Positions 17,911 to 27,501 of a stretch of DNA of 64,000 nucleotides are shown here, in pieces. The first letter of the stretch is position 1. Each line of letters opens with the position of its first letter. The position numbers and the translations under genes were made by a program. Source of the DNA: Bacteroidales bacterium UBA5197 (GTDB lineage Bacteria; Bacteroidota; Bacteroidia; Bacteroidales; Lentimicrobiaceae); NCBI GenBank assembly GCA_002412885.1, contig DHVX01000033.1:122019-186018 (forward strand). The letters are read 5' to 3'. The notes under the pieces are model-generated. The model made no database searches, had not been told where the DNA came from, and was given only the letters and a program-made list of their open reading frames with translations.

Positions 17911-17984
17911 TCGGAGTGGCCCGACTCGAACGGGCGACCACTTGCACCCCATGCAAGTACGCTAGCCAACTGCGCCACACCCCG
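17911..17984 (-). tRNA. tRNA-Pro (anticodon GGG)
   Basis: A full cloverleaf is seen on the minus strand. The acceptor stem is CGGGGTG/CACTCCG with one G-T pair and discriminator A. The D arm is GCGC/GCGT, the anticodon stem CTTGC/GCAAG, and the T arm GCCCG-TTCGAGT-CGGGC. The 7-base anticodon loop ATGGGGT places GGG at 17948-17950, reading CCC and CCU proline codons. A C at position 1 is typical of bacterial tRNA-Pro. CCA is not encoded. It has its own promoter and terminator. Confidence 0.95.
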
Positions 17985-18031
17985 TGCCTTATGTTAAGAA
18001 CTCCTGTGTAAACAGGCACGATTTAACGGTG

Positions 18032-18039
18032 CAAAAATA
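18032..18039 (-). promoter_or_regulatory. putative promoter -7 box of tRNA-Pro
   Basis: Minus strand TATTTTTG matches TAnnTTTG. The 5' flank between it and the tRNA can fold through CGTGCC with GGCACG, the latter including the first two tRNA bases. Confidence 0.48.
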
Positions 18040-18153
18040 CAAAAGTTTTCATACTCATCGCATGTTTCTCACAATTATTCTCCTTTGGCATTGTATGTCA
18101 AAATGGCGATATATTAATGTGTTGATTTATAGTCCGATAAAAACTGGCATAGT

Positions 18154-18185
18154 TTTGGGCATATGGCAGCAAAACCTTAATTTTG
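18154..18185 (+). promoter_or_regulatory. promoter of trxB
   Basis: TTTG, 20 bases, TAATTTTG: both elements and spacing fit the Bacteroidota consensus. It predicts a leader of about 45 bases before the ATG at 18236. Confidence 0.68.
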
Positions 18186-18235
18186 GGATCTCAATTGGAT
18201 TCTTAAAACGACTAAATCAATAATAATTAAATACA

Positions 18236-19171
18236 ATGAGCGAAGAAGTTGAAAAAGTAGAATGCCTGATCATAGGTTCAGGGCCTGCCGGATATACTGC
18301 GGCCATTTATGCTGCAAGAGCAGATCTCAAACCAGTTGTTTATCAGGGTTTGCAGCCAGGTGGTCAATTGACCTCTACCACCGAAGTAGATAACTTTCCG
18401 GGCTATCCGGATGGTGTTCAGGGTCCGGATATGATGATTGACATGCAGCGGCAGGCCGAACGCTTTGGCACCGATATGCGTTGGGGCATTATTACAAAAG
18501 TGGACTTTTCTGAGCGCCCTTTTCGCGTAGTTGCCGATGAAACCAAGCCCCTTCTTGCCGAAACCGTTATTATTGCTACCGGAGCCACTGCCAAATGGAT
18601 GGGACTGGAGTCAGAAGCCAGATACAATGGACATGGAGTTTCAGCTTGTGCAACCTGCGACGGATTTTTCTTCCGCGGTCAGGATATGGCTGTGGTTGGC
18701 GGAGGTGATACCGCTTGTGAAGAAGCTACTTACCTGGCCAAGCTGGGTCGTAAAGTTTACATGATTGTTCGTCGTGATGAACTCCGCGCAAGTAAAGCCA
18801 TGCAGACAAAAGTACTGAACACCCCCAATATTGAGGTGCTCTGGAATCATGTAACCAAGGAAATTGTGGGAGATGGTAAAACCGTAACCGGAGCTTTACT
18901 TGAAAATGTCAAAACCGGTGAAATTAAGCAAATAGAGGTGCAGGGCTTCTTTGTTGCCATTGGCCACACTCCAAATACTGAACTGTTTAAAGGTCAGATC
19001 GATCTGGATGAAAACGGATACATCAAAACCATTCCTGGAACTACACAAACCAATGTGCCGGGTGTTTTTGCCGCCGGCGATGTTCAGGATCACGTTTTCC
19101 GTCAGGCAGTTACAGCAGCCGGAACCGGATGTATGGCTGCCATTGAATCGGAAAGATTTCTTTCGCAGTAG
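18236..19171 (+). CDS. trxB: thioredoxin-disulfide reductase
   Basis: A 311-residue low-molecular-weight thioredoxin reductase. The FAD-binding motif GSGPAG is at residues 14-19, the redox-active CATC at 138-141, the NADPH-binding GGGDTACEEA near 155-164, and the closing FAD motif GVFAAGDVQD near 280. The homodimer passes electrons from NADPH to thioredoxin in the cytoplasm. It is a single-gene unit with its own promoter and a shared bidirectional terminator. Confidence 0.96.
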   Translation: MSEEVEKVECLIIGSGPAGYTAAIYAARADLKPVVYQGLQPGGQLTSTTEVDNFPGYPDGVQGPDMMIDMQRQAERFGTDMRWGIITKVDFSERPFRVVADETKPLLAETVIIATGATAKWMGLESEARYNGHGVSACATCDGFFFRGQDMAVVGGGDTACEEATYLAKLGRKVYMIVRRDELRASKAMQTKVLNTPNIEVLWNHVTKEIVGDGKTVTGALLENVKTGEIKQIEVQGFFVAIGHTPNTELFKGQIDLDENGYIKTIPGTTQTNVPGVFAAGDVQDHVFRQAVTAAGTGCMAAIESERFLSQ

Positions 19172-19193
19172 AAAAACAAACTTTCTACCCTAT

Positions 19194-19233
19194 GACATAA
19201 AAAAAGACGCCATTCAGCGTCTTTTTTTATGTC
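19194..19233. terminator. bidirectional terminator between trxB and the DEAD-box gene
   Basis: A perfect 17-bp inverted repeat with a 6-base loop. The GACGC/GCGTC core is flanked by A7 and T7 tracts, giving a T tail on both strands and serving both convergent genes. Confidence 0.9.
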
Positions 19234-19252
19234 AGTATGTCAGGCCTGAAGA

Positions 19253-21103
19253 TTATTTTTTTCTGAAACTGCCAGGACCACTTCTGCGGGGTGGCTTTTT
19301 CCAGGGTGAATCCTGTTCAGGTTTATTCTTAAAGAACTTATTTTTAGGAGCAAATGGTTTGTCGGTAGTGAATGGGCGTTTGCCTTTTTTATCTTCAGGC
19401 ACAAATTCACGTTCTGAAGCAGTTTCGATGCGTACACCACGAGGGTTGGAACTATCACTTTCAAATGCTTTCAGAACTTTTGCCACAGATTTTGTGTCAA
19501 CTTCAACAAAGGAGTAGCTGTCAAGAATGTCAATCCGGCCGATTCTGATTTCACGGGTACGGGTAACTTCGTTGATAAGTCCTATAATCTGAGGAGGCAG
19601 CACTTTGTCTTTGCGTCCGACACTGATGAAAAGCCGGGTAAAATCACCACCTCTTGAATCGCGGGGTGCACGTTCTTCACGGGGGCCACGATCTTCGCGT
19701 GGACCGCGTTCACTGCGGGGGCCTCTGTCTGAGCGGATGCCACGTTCTTCGCGGGGTTCGCGTTCCTTCCGATTGTCGTCTTCAACATTCAGATCGCGGG
19801 CATCGCGGTAATATTCAAGGAAACGGTTAAACTCAAGTGAAACAAATCGTTTGATAATCTCTTCACGATCCATCCACTCCAGTTTTCGCAGAATCACCGG
19901 AAGGAAAGTTTCAATTTCACTGTCAATGCCAACATTTTCCATACGATCAATGTGATGGAAAAGTTGTTTTTCGCAAACCTGTACGCCGGTAGGAATTTTG
20001 GCTTTGCCAAATTCACGTCCGACTTTCTTTTCGATCTGCCTGATTTTGAATTTCTCTTTCAGGTTGATGATGGAGATGCAAATTCCTGTTTTATCAGCCC
20101 TGCCGGTACGTCCACTGCGGTGGATGTAGATTTCGGTATCATCGGGCAGGTTGTAATTGATTACGTGGGTGAGGTCATTTACGTCAAGTCCGCGGGCAGC
20201 AACATCAGTTGCAACAAGCATCTGAAGGGTACGGTTGCGGAAACGAGCCATAACACCATCGCGCGCTGCCTGCGAAAGGTCGCCATGCAATGAGTCGGCA
20301 TTATATCCGTCGCGGATTAAAGAATCAGCGATTTCCTGTGTTTCGATACGGGTACGGCAAAAAATAATCGCGTAGATTCTAGGGTTGAAATCGGCCAGCC
20401 TTTTCAGCGCAGCATAACGATCCTTTGCCTGAACCATGTAGTAAATGTGCTTTACATTGGCAGTTCCGGTATTTCGTTTTCCAACTGTTTTCACAACAGG
20501 GTTGGTCATGTATTTTGTAAGAATACGTTCCACCTCTTCGGGCATGGTTGCCGAAAAGAGTAAGGTGTGTTTTTCGTCCGGAGTTTCTTCCAGAATGGTG
20601 TCCACTTCTTCCTGAAATCCCATGTCGAGCATTTCATCGGCTTCATCCAGCACAAGCCATTCTACCTTGCTGAGATCAACCTTTTTGCGTCGGATCATGT
20701 CATTAAGACGACCCGGTGTAGCCACAACAATCTGGGGACCTTCATTCAGCTGTTTGATCTGAATTTCAATACTGGCGCCTCCATAGACGGCAGTAATTCT
20801 GACTCCGGGCATAAACTGCGCGAAACTTTTCAGGTCTCTTGAAATCTGAAGACAAAGTTCACGGGTTGGACACAATACCAACGCCTGAACCTTTTTCAGG
20901 TTTGGATTGATGTGATGCAGCACAGGAAGGCCAAATGCGGCTGTTTTTCCGGTTCCGGTTTGAGCAAGTCCTACTAAGTCGGTGGGTGTGGCTATGAGTA
21001 CGGGAATTACTTCTGCCTGCACAGGCATGGGTTCTTTAAACCCGAGGGCTTCAACCGCTTCAACTAATTGAGGGTTTAAGCCAAGTTCTTGAAAATTAAG
21101 CAT
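19253..21103 (-). CDS. deaD: DEAD-box RNA helicase, DeaD/CsdA type
   Basis: A 616-residue DEAD-box ATPase. Seen in order: Walker A AQTGTGKTA, DEAD box VLDEADEM, SAT motif, and HRSGRTGRADKTG motif VI. A charged stretch follows (about 440-490) built on RGPR-type units, then a DbpA-like RNA-binding domain (about 495-565) and a basic Lys/Arg-rich tail. Relatives unwind RNA in ribosome assembly and cold adaptation. The ATG at 21103 is taken because a TACCTTTG promoter box lies at 21127-21134, so the frame's earlier start near 21184 would not be transcribed. Confidence 0.92.
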   Translation of the reverse strand: MLNFQELGLNPQLVEAVEALGFKEPMPVQAEVIPVLIATPTDLVGLAQTGTGKTAAFGLPVLHHINPNLKKVQALVLCPTRELCLQISRDLKSFAQFMPGVRITAVYGGASIEIQIKQLNEGPQIVVATPGRLNDMIRRKKVDLSKVEWLVLDEADEMLDMGFQEEVDTILEETPDEKHTLLFSATMPEEVERILTKYMTNPVVKTVGKRNTGTANVKHIYYMVQAKDRYAALKRLADFNPRIYAIIFCRTRIETQEIADSLIRDGYNADSLHGDLSQAARDGVMARFRNRTLQMLVATDVAARGLDVNDLTHVINYNLPDDTEIYIHRSGRTGRADKTGICISIINLKEKFKIRQIEKKVGREFGKAKIPTGVQVCEKQLFHHIDRMENVGIDSEIETFLPVILRKLEWMDREEIIKRFVSLEFNRFLEYYRDARDLNVEDDNRKEREPREERGIRSDRGPRSERGPREDRGPREERAPRDSRGGDFTRLFISVGRKDKVLPPQIIGLINEVTRTREIRIGRIDILDSYSFVEVDTKSVAKVLKAFESDSSNPRGVRIETASEREFVPEDKKGKRPFTTDKPFAPKNKFFKNKPEQDSPWKKPPRRSGPGSFRKK

Positions 21104-21447
21104 AAATACATTTACAATTGAGCGTGCAAAGGTACTGTATTTAATCGCGCGATAGTTAATAAGATAAAAATAAATGCGAAACATGAAGAAATGATGTCCA
21201 ATAGGCTGAAATTAAGGTATATAGATCCATTTTGGAAGTGAATTATTTACACATATGACAATGACCTAATTCATGACCGAACTTTAGATGTGTTAATTTT
21301 TACTATACATACCATGACAACTTGAAGATAATAAGCACGAGGAAGACTTTAAGCATTTGACTTTTCGCAAGGTGAACAAACATGACCAAGGGTTGTTATA
21401 TGGACTGATTTTTGATCTTCATTTTTGCCAATTTTTCAATAAAAACA
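21104..21447. other. divergent intergenic region deaD / E1 dehydrogenase
   Basis: Only the deaD promoter box is recognisable. The E1 gene side has CATTTTTG at 21420-21427, one base from consensus. No RNA or small gene is evident. Confidence 0.35.
21127..21134 (-). promoter_or_regulatory. promoter -7 box of the DEAD-box helicase gene
   Basis: Minus strand TACCTTTG, about 23 bases upstream of the ATG at 21103; no clear -33 element. Confidence 0.5.
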
Positions 21448-23493
21448 ATGGAAAGAACCAAGTCTTTCGGAATTAAGATTACCGATAAAGAAACTCTTAA
21501 AAACTGGTATTATCTCATGTCGCTGGGGCGGAAATTAGATGAGCGCGCACCCAACTACCTCAAGCAGGCATTAGGATGGTCATATCATGCACCCTATGCA
21601 GGCCATGATGGAATTCAGCTGGCCATAGGTCAGGTTTTTCAAAAGAGTAAAGACCATTTATTCCCTTATTACCGCGATATGCTCACCGCCATTTCGGCAG
21701 GTGTAAATGCAGAAGAAATCATTTTAAACGGAATTTCCAAAGCAACCGATCTGGCCAGTGGTGGTCGTCATATGTCAAACCACTTCGCAAAGCCCGAATG
21801 GAATATCCACAATGTGTCATCTGCAACCGGCAATCACACACTTCACGCTGTGGGGGTTGCAAGGGCAATAAAGAGATATGACGCACAGGCTGTAGCCATT
21901 AGTTCACAAGGCGAATCCTCAACCAGCGAAGGCTATGTTTATGAGGCCATCAACGGAGCCAGTAATGAAAAACTTCCGGTGATTTTTGTTTTTCAGGATA
22001 ACAATTACGGAATTTCTGTGCACAAACGCGATCAAACTGCCAACTGGAGGGCTGCCGATAACTTCAGGGGTTTCAAGAACCTGCGTATCATTCATTGTGA
22101 TGGCAAAAATGTTTTTGACTCGATGAATGCAATGACCGAAGCACGTAAACATGCCATTGAGAATAATGAGCCCGTTATTGTTCATGCCACTACCATTCGT
22201 ATTCATTCGCACTCCAATTCTGATAAACATGAGTTGTACCGCGATGAAAATGAGCGCCATTGTGCACGCATCAATGATCCTTTCGACCGTTATCGCAAAA
22301 CACTTGTGATTTCAGGCCGCGTAAGTGAAGAGGAACTTGATGAGATAGACAAAAAAGTCAAAGAGGAAGTTTCAAAAGCACACAAAAAAGCTTTGGCAGC
22401 TCCTGATCCTGATCCGGAGAGCATTTTTGATTTTGTAATTCCCGAAGCTTATGCTGCATCAAAGTATCCAGAAGGCATTCACGATCAGAAAACCGGAGAG
22501 AAACTAAAACTGATACAGGCATTAAACTCCACGCTTAAAGCTGAATTCCGCCATAACCCTGATACTTTTATGTGGGGACAGGATATTGCTAACAAGGAAA
22601 AGGGCGGAATCTTTAATGTTAGTAAAGGATTACAGCAGGAATTTGGCATCGAAAGGATTTTTAACGGACCGATTGCTGAAGATTACATTGTTGGAACTGC
22701 CAACGGAATGAGTCGCTTCGACAAGAAGCTGCGTATTGTGATTGAAGGTGCAGAGTTTGCAGATTATTTCTGGCCGGCCATGGAGCAGTTTGTTGAACTA
22801 ACGCATGATTACTGGAGAAGTAATGGCGCTTTTGCACCCAACGTAACAGTTCGTCTGGCTTCAGGAGGTTATATCGGTGGTGGTCTTTATCATTCACAAA
22901 CCATTGAAGGTTCGCTGGCAAATTTCCCGGGAATTCGAATTGTTTATCCGTCTTTTGCTGACGATGCAGCCGGATTGTTGCGCACATCCATTCGCAGTGA
23001 AGGTCCAACCATGTTTCTAGAGCCAAAAGCACTTTACAACGACCCGCTCTCTGAAACCTATGTGCCTGATGATTTTGAGGTTCCATTCGGGAAAGCCAGG
23101 ATTCGCAGAGAAGGCAAGGATCTTAGTATAATTACCTACGGAAATACCACGCATATGAGTCTGGCTGTGGCTGAAAGAATTGCCTCAGAAACAGGAAAAA
23201 GTGTTGAAGTTCTTGACCTGCGTTCAATAATTCCTCTGGATAAAGAAGCCGTTCTTGCTTCAGTACGAAAAACCAATCGTGCATTGGTGGTTCATGAAGA
23301 TAAGGTTTTTGGGGGTTTCGGTGGCGAAATTGCTGCCATGATTACCGAGGAAGCTTTTGCATCACTTGATGCTCCTGTAAAGCGGGTCGGCTCAACTTTT
23401 ACTCCTGTAGGATTTAACCGGATTCTTGAAAAAGCCATTCTTCCTGATCACGATCGTATATTCAAAGCAGCAATGGAAGTGCTGGAATTTTAA
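21448..23493 (+). CDS. 2-oxoacid dehydrogenase E1, fused alpha and beta subunits (branched-chain type)
   Basis: A 681-residue thiamine-diphosphate enzyme. The alpha half (about 1-320) has APYAGHDGIQLAIG and the cofactor motif starting GQGESSTSEG and ending in NNYGIS. The beta half (about 345-681) has GPIAEDYIVGTANGMS and closes with VHEDKVFGGFGGEI. It decarboxylates branched-chain or related 2-oxoacids and transfers the acyl group to a lipoyl E2; E2 and E3 are not nearby. Fused E1 of this type is common in Bacteroidota and supplies iso/anteiso acyl-CoA primers. ATG 21448 (MERTKSFGI) is preferred to an upstream TTG. Confidence 0.9.
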   Translation: MERTKSFGIKITDKETLKNWYYLMSLGRKLDERAPNYLKQALGWSYHAPYAGHDGIQLAIGQVFQKSKDHLFPYYRDMLTAISAGVNAEEIILNGISKATDLASGGRHMSNHFAKPEWNIHNVSSATGNHTLHAVGVARAIKRYDAQAVAISSQGESSTSEGYVYEAINGASNEKLPVIFVFQDNNYGISVHKRDQTANWRAADNFRGFKNLRIIHCDGKNVFDSMNAMTEARKHAIENNEPVIVHATTIRIHSHSNSDKHELYRDENERHCARINDPFDRYRKTLVISGRVSEEELDEIDKKVKEEVSKAHKKALAAPDPDPESIFDFVIPEAYAASKYPEGIHDQKTGEKLKLIQALNSTLKAEFRHNPDTFMWGQDIANKEKGGIFNVSKGLQQEFGIERIFNGPIAEDYIVGTANGMSRFDKKLRIVIEGAEFADYFWPAMEQFVELTHDYWRSNGAFAPNVTVRLASGGYIGGGLYHSQTIEGSLANFPGIRIVYPSFADDAAGLLRTSIRSEGPTMFLEPKALYNDPLSETYVPDDFEVPFGKARIRREGKDLSIITYGNTTHMSLAVAERIASETGKSVEVLDLRSIIPLDKEAVLASVRKTNRALVVHEDKVFGGFGGEIAAMITEEAFASLDAPVKRVGSTFTPVGFNRILEKAILPDHDRIFKAAMEVLEF

Positions 23494-23573
23494 GCCCTGC
23501 TCTTGCATGGTCTCATGCCTGAAAAAAAATTGTGATAACCGAAAAGCTCTGACAATTTTAAATCAATAAGATT

Positions 23574-23612
23574 GAAGCCCTGTATTTTGCAGGGCTTCTT
23601 CAATTTTCAGGC
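23574..23612 (+). terminator. intrinsic terminator after the E1 gene
   Basis: Perfect 9-bp stem GAAGCCCTG/CAGGGCTTC, 7-base loop, then a pyrimidine- and T-rich tail. Confidence 0.72.
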
Positions 23613-23676
23613 AGCTTTCATCCTGGAAACAGAGGGAATTATCAAAATACAATTAGAATCATTTCATGAAAAAGTC

Positions 23677-23684
23677 TATTTTTG
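23677..23684 (+). promoter_or_regulatory. putative promoter -7 box of the M3 peptidase gene
   Basis: TATTTTTG matches TAnnTTTG; leader of about 90 bases; -33 element weak. Confidence 0.45.
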
Positions 23685-23777
23685 TCCAAAATACTGAAAA
23701 TTATTCGTTTATCATGAATCTTTCCCATAATGCTTGTGTGGGATTTCATGATTTAATATTCATCAAAATTTTTTCTA

Positions 23778-25889
23778 ATGAAAAAACTACTTCTAATCTT
23801 AATGGCTGCGATCATGATAACAGCTTGTAAAACAGGTGGTGAAAAAACCACTGTGAGTGATAATCCATTCTTTGCAGAGTTTGACACCCCTTTTGGTGTT
23901 CCGGCTTTCGACAAGATTGAAAACAAACATTTCCTGCCTGCAATAGAGAAGGGAATTGAGGAGCAAACCGCAGAAATTGAAACAATTATCAATAATTCTG
24001 AAGCCCCTGACTTTGAGAATACCATTGCAGCATTTGATTACAGCGGAGAATTGCTTCGCAATGTTACCAGTGTGTTTTATAACTACAATTCTTCCAACAC
24101 CAGCGATGAGATTCAGGCATTGGCTAAAGAAATAGCCCCAAAGCTTTCAGCTCATTCCGACAATATGAACCTTAATCCGGCACTTTTCAGCAGGGTTAAA
24201 GTAGTTTATGAGAACCGTGAAGCCGAAGGATTGGATGGCGAGCAGCTTATGCTTCTGGAGAAAACCTACAAGAATTTCGTAAGGGGTGGCGCTGCATTGG
24301 ACAGCGTAAAGCAAGTACGTTTTCGTGAGATTAATCAGGAGCTTTCAATAGCTACGCTTCAGTTTGGCGAAAATGTGCTGGCTGAAACCAATGAGTTCAA
24401 AATGATTATTGACAAGCAGGAAGATCTTGCCGGACTTACTCAGGGCTTAATTGACCTTGGTGCTGAAACCGCAAAGTCGGCCGGAATGGAAGGCAAATGG
24501 GTTTATACCCTGCACAATTCAAGTATAATGCCATTTCTGCAGTATTCGGCAAACCGTGAATTGCGTGAAAAAATATACTATGCTTACATTAATCGTGGAA
24601 ACAACAACAACGAAAAAGATAACAAAGAAATCATTGCCAAAATTGTTGCGCTTCGACTTGAACGTGCCAATTTGCTTGGTTATCCAACACATGCAGCCTT
24701 TATTCTTGAAGAAAACATGGCTAAAGATGCCACTCAGGTTATTGATTTTCTCCAGAAATTATGGACTCCCGCTTTAAAACGTGCCAAAAGCGAAGCCAAA
24801 GATCTTCAGGATATTATTACACGCGAAGGAGGTAATTTTAAACTTGAGCCGTGGGACTGGCGTTATTATGCAGAGAAACTCCGGAAAGAAAAATATGACC
24901 TCAATGATGAAGTGCTAAAGCCTTACTTTTCGCTTGAAAATGTTAAGCAGGGAGTATTTACTGTTTGCAATAATCTATTCGGTATTACCTTTACTGAACT
25001 AAAAGACATTCCGGTTTACCACCCTGAAGCCACTGCTTATGAGGTTAAAGAAGCCAATGGAGATCATATCGGTGTGCTTTATATGGATTTTCATCCCCGC
25101 GAAAGCAAACGTGGCGGCGCATGGATGAGCAGCTACCGCAAACAATATGTGAAAGATGGCAACATGGTAAAACCTGTGATTACCATTGTTTGTAATTTTA
25201 CGAAGCCAACGGCAACACAGCCTTCCTTACTGACATTCGATGAAACCAGTACTTTCTTCCATGAATTCGGACATGCACTGCATGGGTTGCTTTCAAATTC
25301 TGTTTATTACAGACTTTCAGGAACCTCAGTGTCAAGGGATTTTGTGGAATTGCCATCGCAAATTATGGAAAACTGGGCTTCGGAGCCTGAAGTACTGAAA
25401 TTGTATGCAAAGCATTACGAAACCGGAGAAGTTATCCCACAGGATCTGATTGATAAATTGCAGAACAGTGCTTATTTTGATCAGGGATTTGCAACGGTTG
25501 AATATCTTGCTGCTTCCTTCCTCGACATGGGTTACCACAATATGTCCAGTTTTAATTTGAAGGATGTCAACGATTTTGAAAAAGCCACGCTTGCTTCCAT
25601 CGGCCTGATGCCTGAAATTACTGCACGATACCGCAGTACTTATTTTAATCATATTTTCAGTGGAGGCTACTCATCGGGTTACTATAGCTATATTTGGGCT
25701 GGTATTCTCGATGCGGATGCATTTGAAGCTTTCAGGGAGAATGGGTTGTTTGACCAGGCAACCGCAACTTCATTCAGAGAGAATATTCTTGAGCGCGGTG
25801 GAACTGAAGACCCTATGGAACTTTATAAAAAATTCAGAGGGGCAGAACCAGATATTACTCCATTGCTGAAACGCCGTGGATTGATCTGA
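23778..25889 (+). CDS. M3 family zinc metallopeptidase lipoprotein (peptidyl-dipeptidase Dcp-like)
   Basis: A 703-residue M3 peptidase with a lipoprotein signal peptide ending in ITAC (Cys17). The zinc site HEFGH is at residues 495-499, within FFHEFGHALHG, and the downstream Glu ligand lies in the FVELPSQIMENW segment. Dcp-type enzymes remove dipeptides from peptide C-termini. The lipobox puts it in the periplasm or outer membrane, whereas E. coli Dcp is cytoplasmic, so a nutritional peptide-degrading role is likely. It is a single-gene unit closed by a strong terminator. Confidence 0.93.
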   Translation: MKKLLLILMAAIMITACKTGGEKTTVSDNPFFAEFDTPFGVPAFDKIENKHFLPAIEKGIEEQTAEIETIINNSEAPDFENTIAAFDYSGELLRNVTSVFYNYNSSNTSDEIQALAKEIAPKLSAHSDNMNLNPALFSRVKVVYENREAEGLDGEQLMLLEKTYKNFVRGGAALDSVKQVRFREINQELSIATLQFGENVLAETNEFKMIIDKQEDLAGLTQGLIDLGAETAKSAGMEGKWVYTLHNSSIMPFLQYSANRELREKIYYAYINRGNNNNEKDNKEIIAKIVALRLERANLLGYPTHAAFILEENMAKDATQVIDFLQKLWTPALKRAKSEAKDLQDIITREGGNFKLEPWDWRYYAEKLRKEKYDLNDEVLKPYFSLENVKQGVFTVCNNLFGITFTELKDIPVYHPEATAYEVKEANGDHIGVLYMDFHPRESKRGGAWMSSYRKQYVKDGNMVKPVITIVCNFTKPTATQPSLLTFDETSTFFHEFGHALHGLLSNSVYYRLSGTSVSRDFVELPSQIMENWASEPEVLKLYAKHYETGEVIPQDLIDKLQNSAYFDQGFATVEYLAASFLDMGYHNMSSFNLKDVNDFEKATLASIGLMPEITARYRSTYFNHIFSGGYSSGYYSYIWAGILDADAFEAFRENGLFDQATATSFRENILERGGTEDPMELYKKFRGAEPDITPLLKRRGLI

Positions 25890-25912
25890 TCATTGCCTGA
25901 CATAATTTTATC

Positions 25913-25945
25913 GAAAAACCTGCTTTCAATGAGAGCAGGTTTTTC
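25913..25945. terminator. bidirectional terminator between the M3 peptidase and ybaN genes
   Basis: Perfect 12-bp stem GAAAAACCTGCT/AGCAGGTTTTTC with a 9-base loop and T-rich arms on both strands. Confidence 0.82.
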
Positions 25946-25989
25946 ATTTTAGTAACTAATATCGATCAGATTGAGACAATTGCAGTCCG

Positions 25990-26394
25990 CTATTTAAGTG
26001 TTTTAAAACGGGAAATGTGCCAGGTTACTCCTATGCCGATTGACATAAGCATCAGCCATATCCACCAATTGGAAGGCGAAAAGATAAAGGAGGTGGTTAA
26101 TGTTACATACAAAAATGTCAGGCTATAAACTTTATTTCTCAAAGTAATTCCTTTTTTCTCCTTGTAGTTCCTGATGAATGGGCCTAAATATTTATTGTTC
26201 ATCAGCTTATTATGAAGTTTGTCTGATGATCTTACAAAACACCAGGATGCAAGCAAAAGAAACGGTGTAGTAGGCAACAGGGGAAGAAATATTCCTAAAA
26301 CACCTAAAAGGATTGAAACAGATCCCCCGATAATGAGTAAACCTCTGACTATCGGATTCTTAGGACCTCGTGTTGGGATGATCTTATCTGGCAT
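25990..26394 (-). CDS. ybaN: YbaN family (DUF454) membrane protein
   Basis: A 134-residue inner-membrane protein with the DUF454 signature GVLGIFLPLLPTTPFLLLA followed by SWCFVRSS, a central basic loop (IRNYKEKKGI) and a second pair of hydrophobic segments at about 85-125. Function of the family is not established. It is monocistronic, with a TAAGTTTG box just upstream. Confidence 0.88.
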   Translation of the reverse strand: MPDKIIPTRGPKNPIVRGLLIIGGSVSILLGVLGIFLPLLPTTPFLLLASWCFVRSSDKLHNKLMNNKYLGPFIRNYKEKKGITLRNKVYSLTFLYVTLTTSFIFSPSNWWIWLMLMSIGIGVTWHISRFKTLK

Positions 26395-26413
26395 CAGGAG
26401 TTTTTTAATTTTA

Positions 26414-26421
26414 CAAACTTA
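26414..26421 (-). promoter_or_regulatory. putative promoter -7 box of ybaN
   Basis: Minus strand TAAGTTTG, about 20 bases before the ATG at 26394; the leader would be short. Confidence 0.42.
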
Positions 26422-26555
26422 AACATTCATTGTTGTGATGAAAAATGTACTTTTAAAATGGCTCAGATTAAATTTAGCTTAAAATTCATTGGCTGTAAAA
26501 CAATTCATGCCATTTGATTGTATCTTTAACACACATTAAGCTAAGCAAGAATCTC

Positions 26556-26597
26556 AAAACAGCACGGAGCGTAAGTAACTCCTGGCTGTTTTTTTAT
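26556..26597. terminator. terminator-like hairpin after the DUF2461 gene
   Basis: AAACAGC pairs with GCTGTTT and GGAG with CTCC inside, separated by a small internal loop. The T run is longer on the plus strand (seven) than on the minus strand (four). It most simply ends the minus-strand DUF2461 gene, but the better tail points the other way. Confidence 0.55.
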
Positions 26598-26650
26598 TTT
26601 CATATAAATCAGAAGATTTTCGAATATTAAAATCCTTGTTATCAAAGGAT

Positions 26651-27307
26651 TTACGCCTCTGCAGCACGGTTAAGAAAATCATTCAAAGGTTTCATGGTTT
26701 TGCAGACTTCCAGAATTTTCTCAGGAAAACTGTCCTCCAATATTTCTTCATCTTTCAGGTTGTGACCTACTGCATAACTTTTGTACATAAGCAGATCAAT
26801 ATGTTCGAAGTCTACAGGGAAATCTTTAGGAGGTCGTTTCAGCTTATCCCAATCCCCAAGTGCGCCAAAAGTACTTTTGAATTTTTTCTCTGACAAGATG
26901 GCGCGAAGCTCAGGTGCATTGAAATAAACTTCCTGCCTTAACTTCTTCAGTACATCGGGCTGAGGCATATAAATACCCCCGCCAATGAATGATTTTCCGG
27001 GCTCAATGTGAATATAATAACCTGATTTCGGGCTTTTGCGTCCTCCGCTGGCGATGAATGCCCCGAAGTTGGTTTTATACGGAGCTTTGTCTTTTGAAAA
27101 GCGAACATCCCGAAATATTCTGAACAAACAATCTTTGGCCAGAGGATGCCCGATTGAACTATCAAAGGCTCCGATGCCGGTTATTGTATTGGTAATGAGT
27201 GTTTCGTAAAGTGATTTAGCGCTCTGATACATTGGTTTATTTGCCTCAAACCATTCTCTGTTGTTGTTGCCTGATAGCAATTCAAGGAATTTCAGGATTT
27301 CTTTCAT
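26651..27307 (-). CDS. DUF2461 family protein (TIGR02453)
   Basis: A 218-residue protein of the DUF2461 family: NNNREWFEANKPMYQ near the N-terminus, the diagnostic FRIFRDVRFSKDKAPYKTNF (about 62-81), and GGGIYMPQPDVLKKLRQ at about 110. Full length and without signal or membrane segments. The molecular function is unknown. It is divergent from the outer-membrane module and followed by a terminator-like hairpin. Confidence 0.9.
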   Translation of the reverse strand: MKEILKFLELLSGNNNREWFEANKPMYQSAKSLYETLITNTITGIGAFDSSIGHPLAKDCLFRIFRDVRFSKDKAPYKTNFGAFIASGGRKSPKSGYYIHIEPGKSFIGGGIYMPQPDVLKKLRQEVYFNAPELRAILSEKKFKSTFGALGDWDKLKRPPKDFPVDFEHIDLLMYKSYAVGHNLKDEEILEDSFPEKILEVCKTMKPLNDFLNRAAEA

Positions 27308-27501
27308 TTTCTTTTATTTAATGATTAACAGTTATAAAGTCAAAATTGATCATTCAGGTCAGGATTTAATTATCAGACCTTGTGTTTACTTAAGTCAGAA
27401 ACCGCTATATTTACCTCGGAAATTGAAGGAAGTAAACTTCCTGAAAATCCGCAGACAAAGATATATTTTAGATTGCTTTTTTAACAATAAGTTCGTAAAA
27501 A

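Noticed and set aside
17984..18223. 79-codon open frame between tRNA-Pro and trxB
   Set aside because: It starts at the tRNA edge and overlaps both the tRNA promoter and the trxB promoter; composition is not protein-like.
22661..23086. 141-codon open frame antisense to the E1 gene
   Set aside because: Shadow of a conserved coding region, rich in Gln/His/Arg with no recognisable feature.
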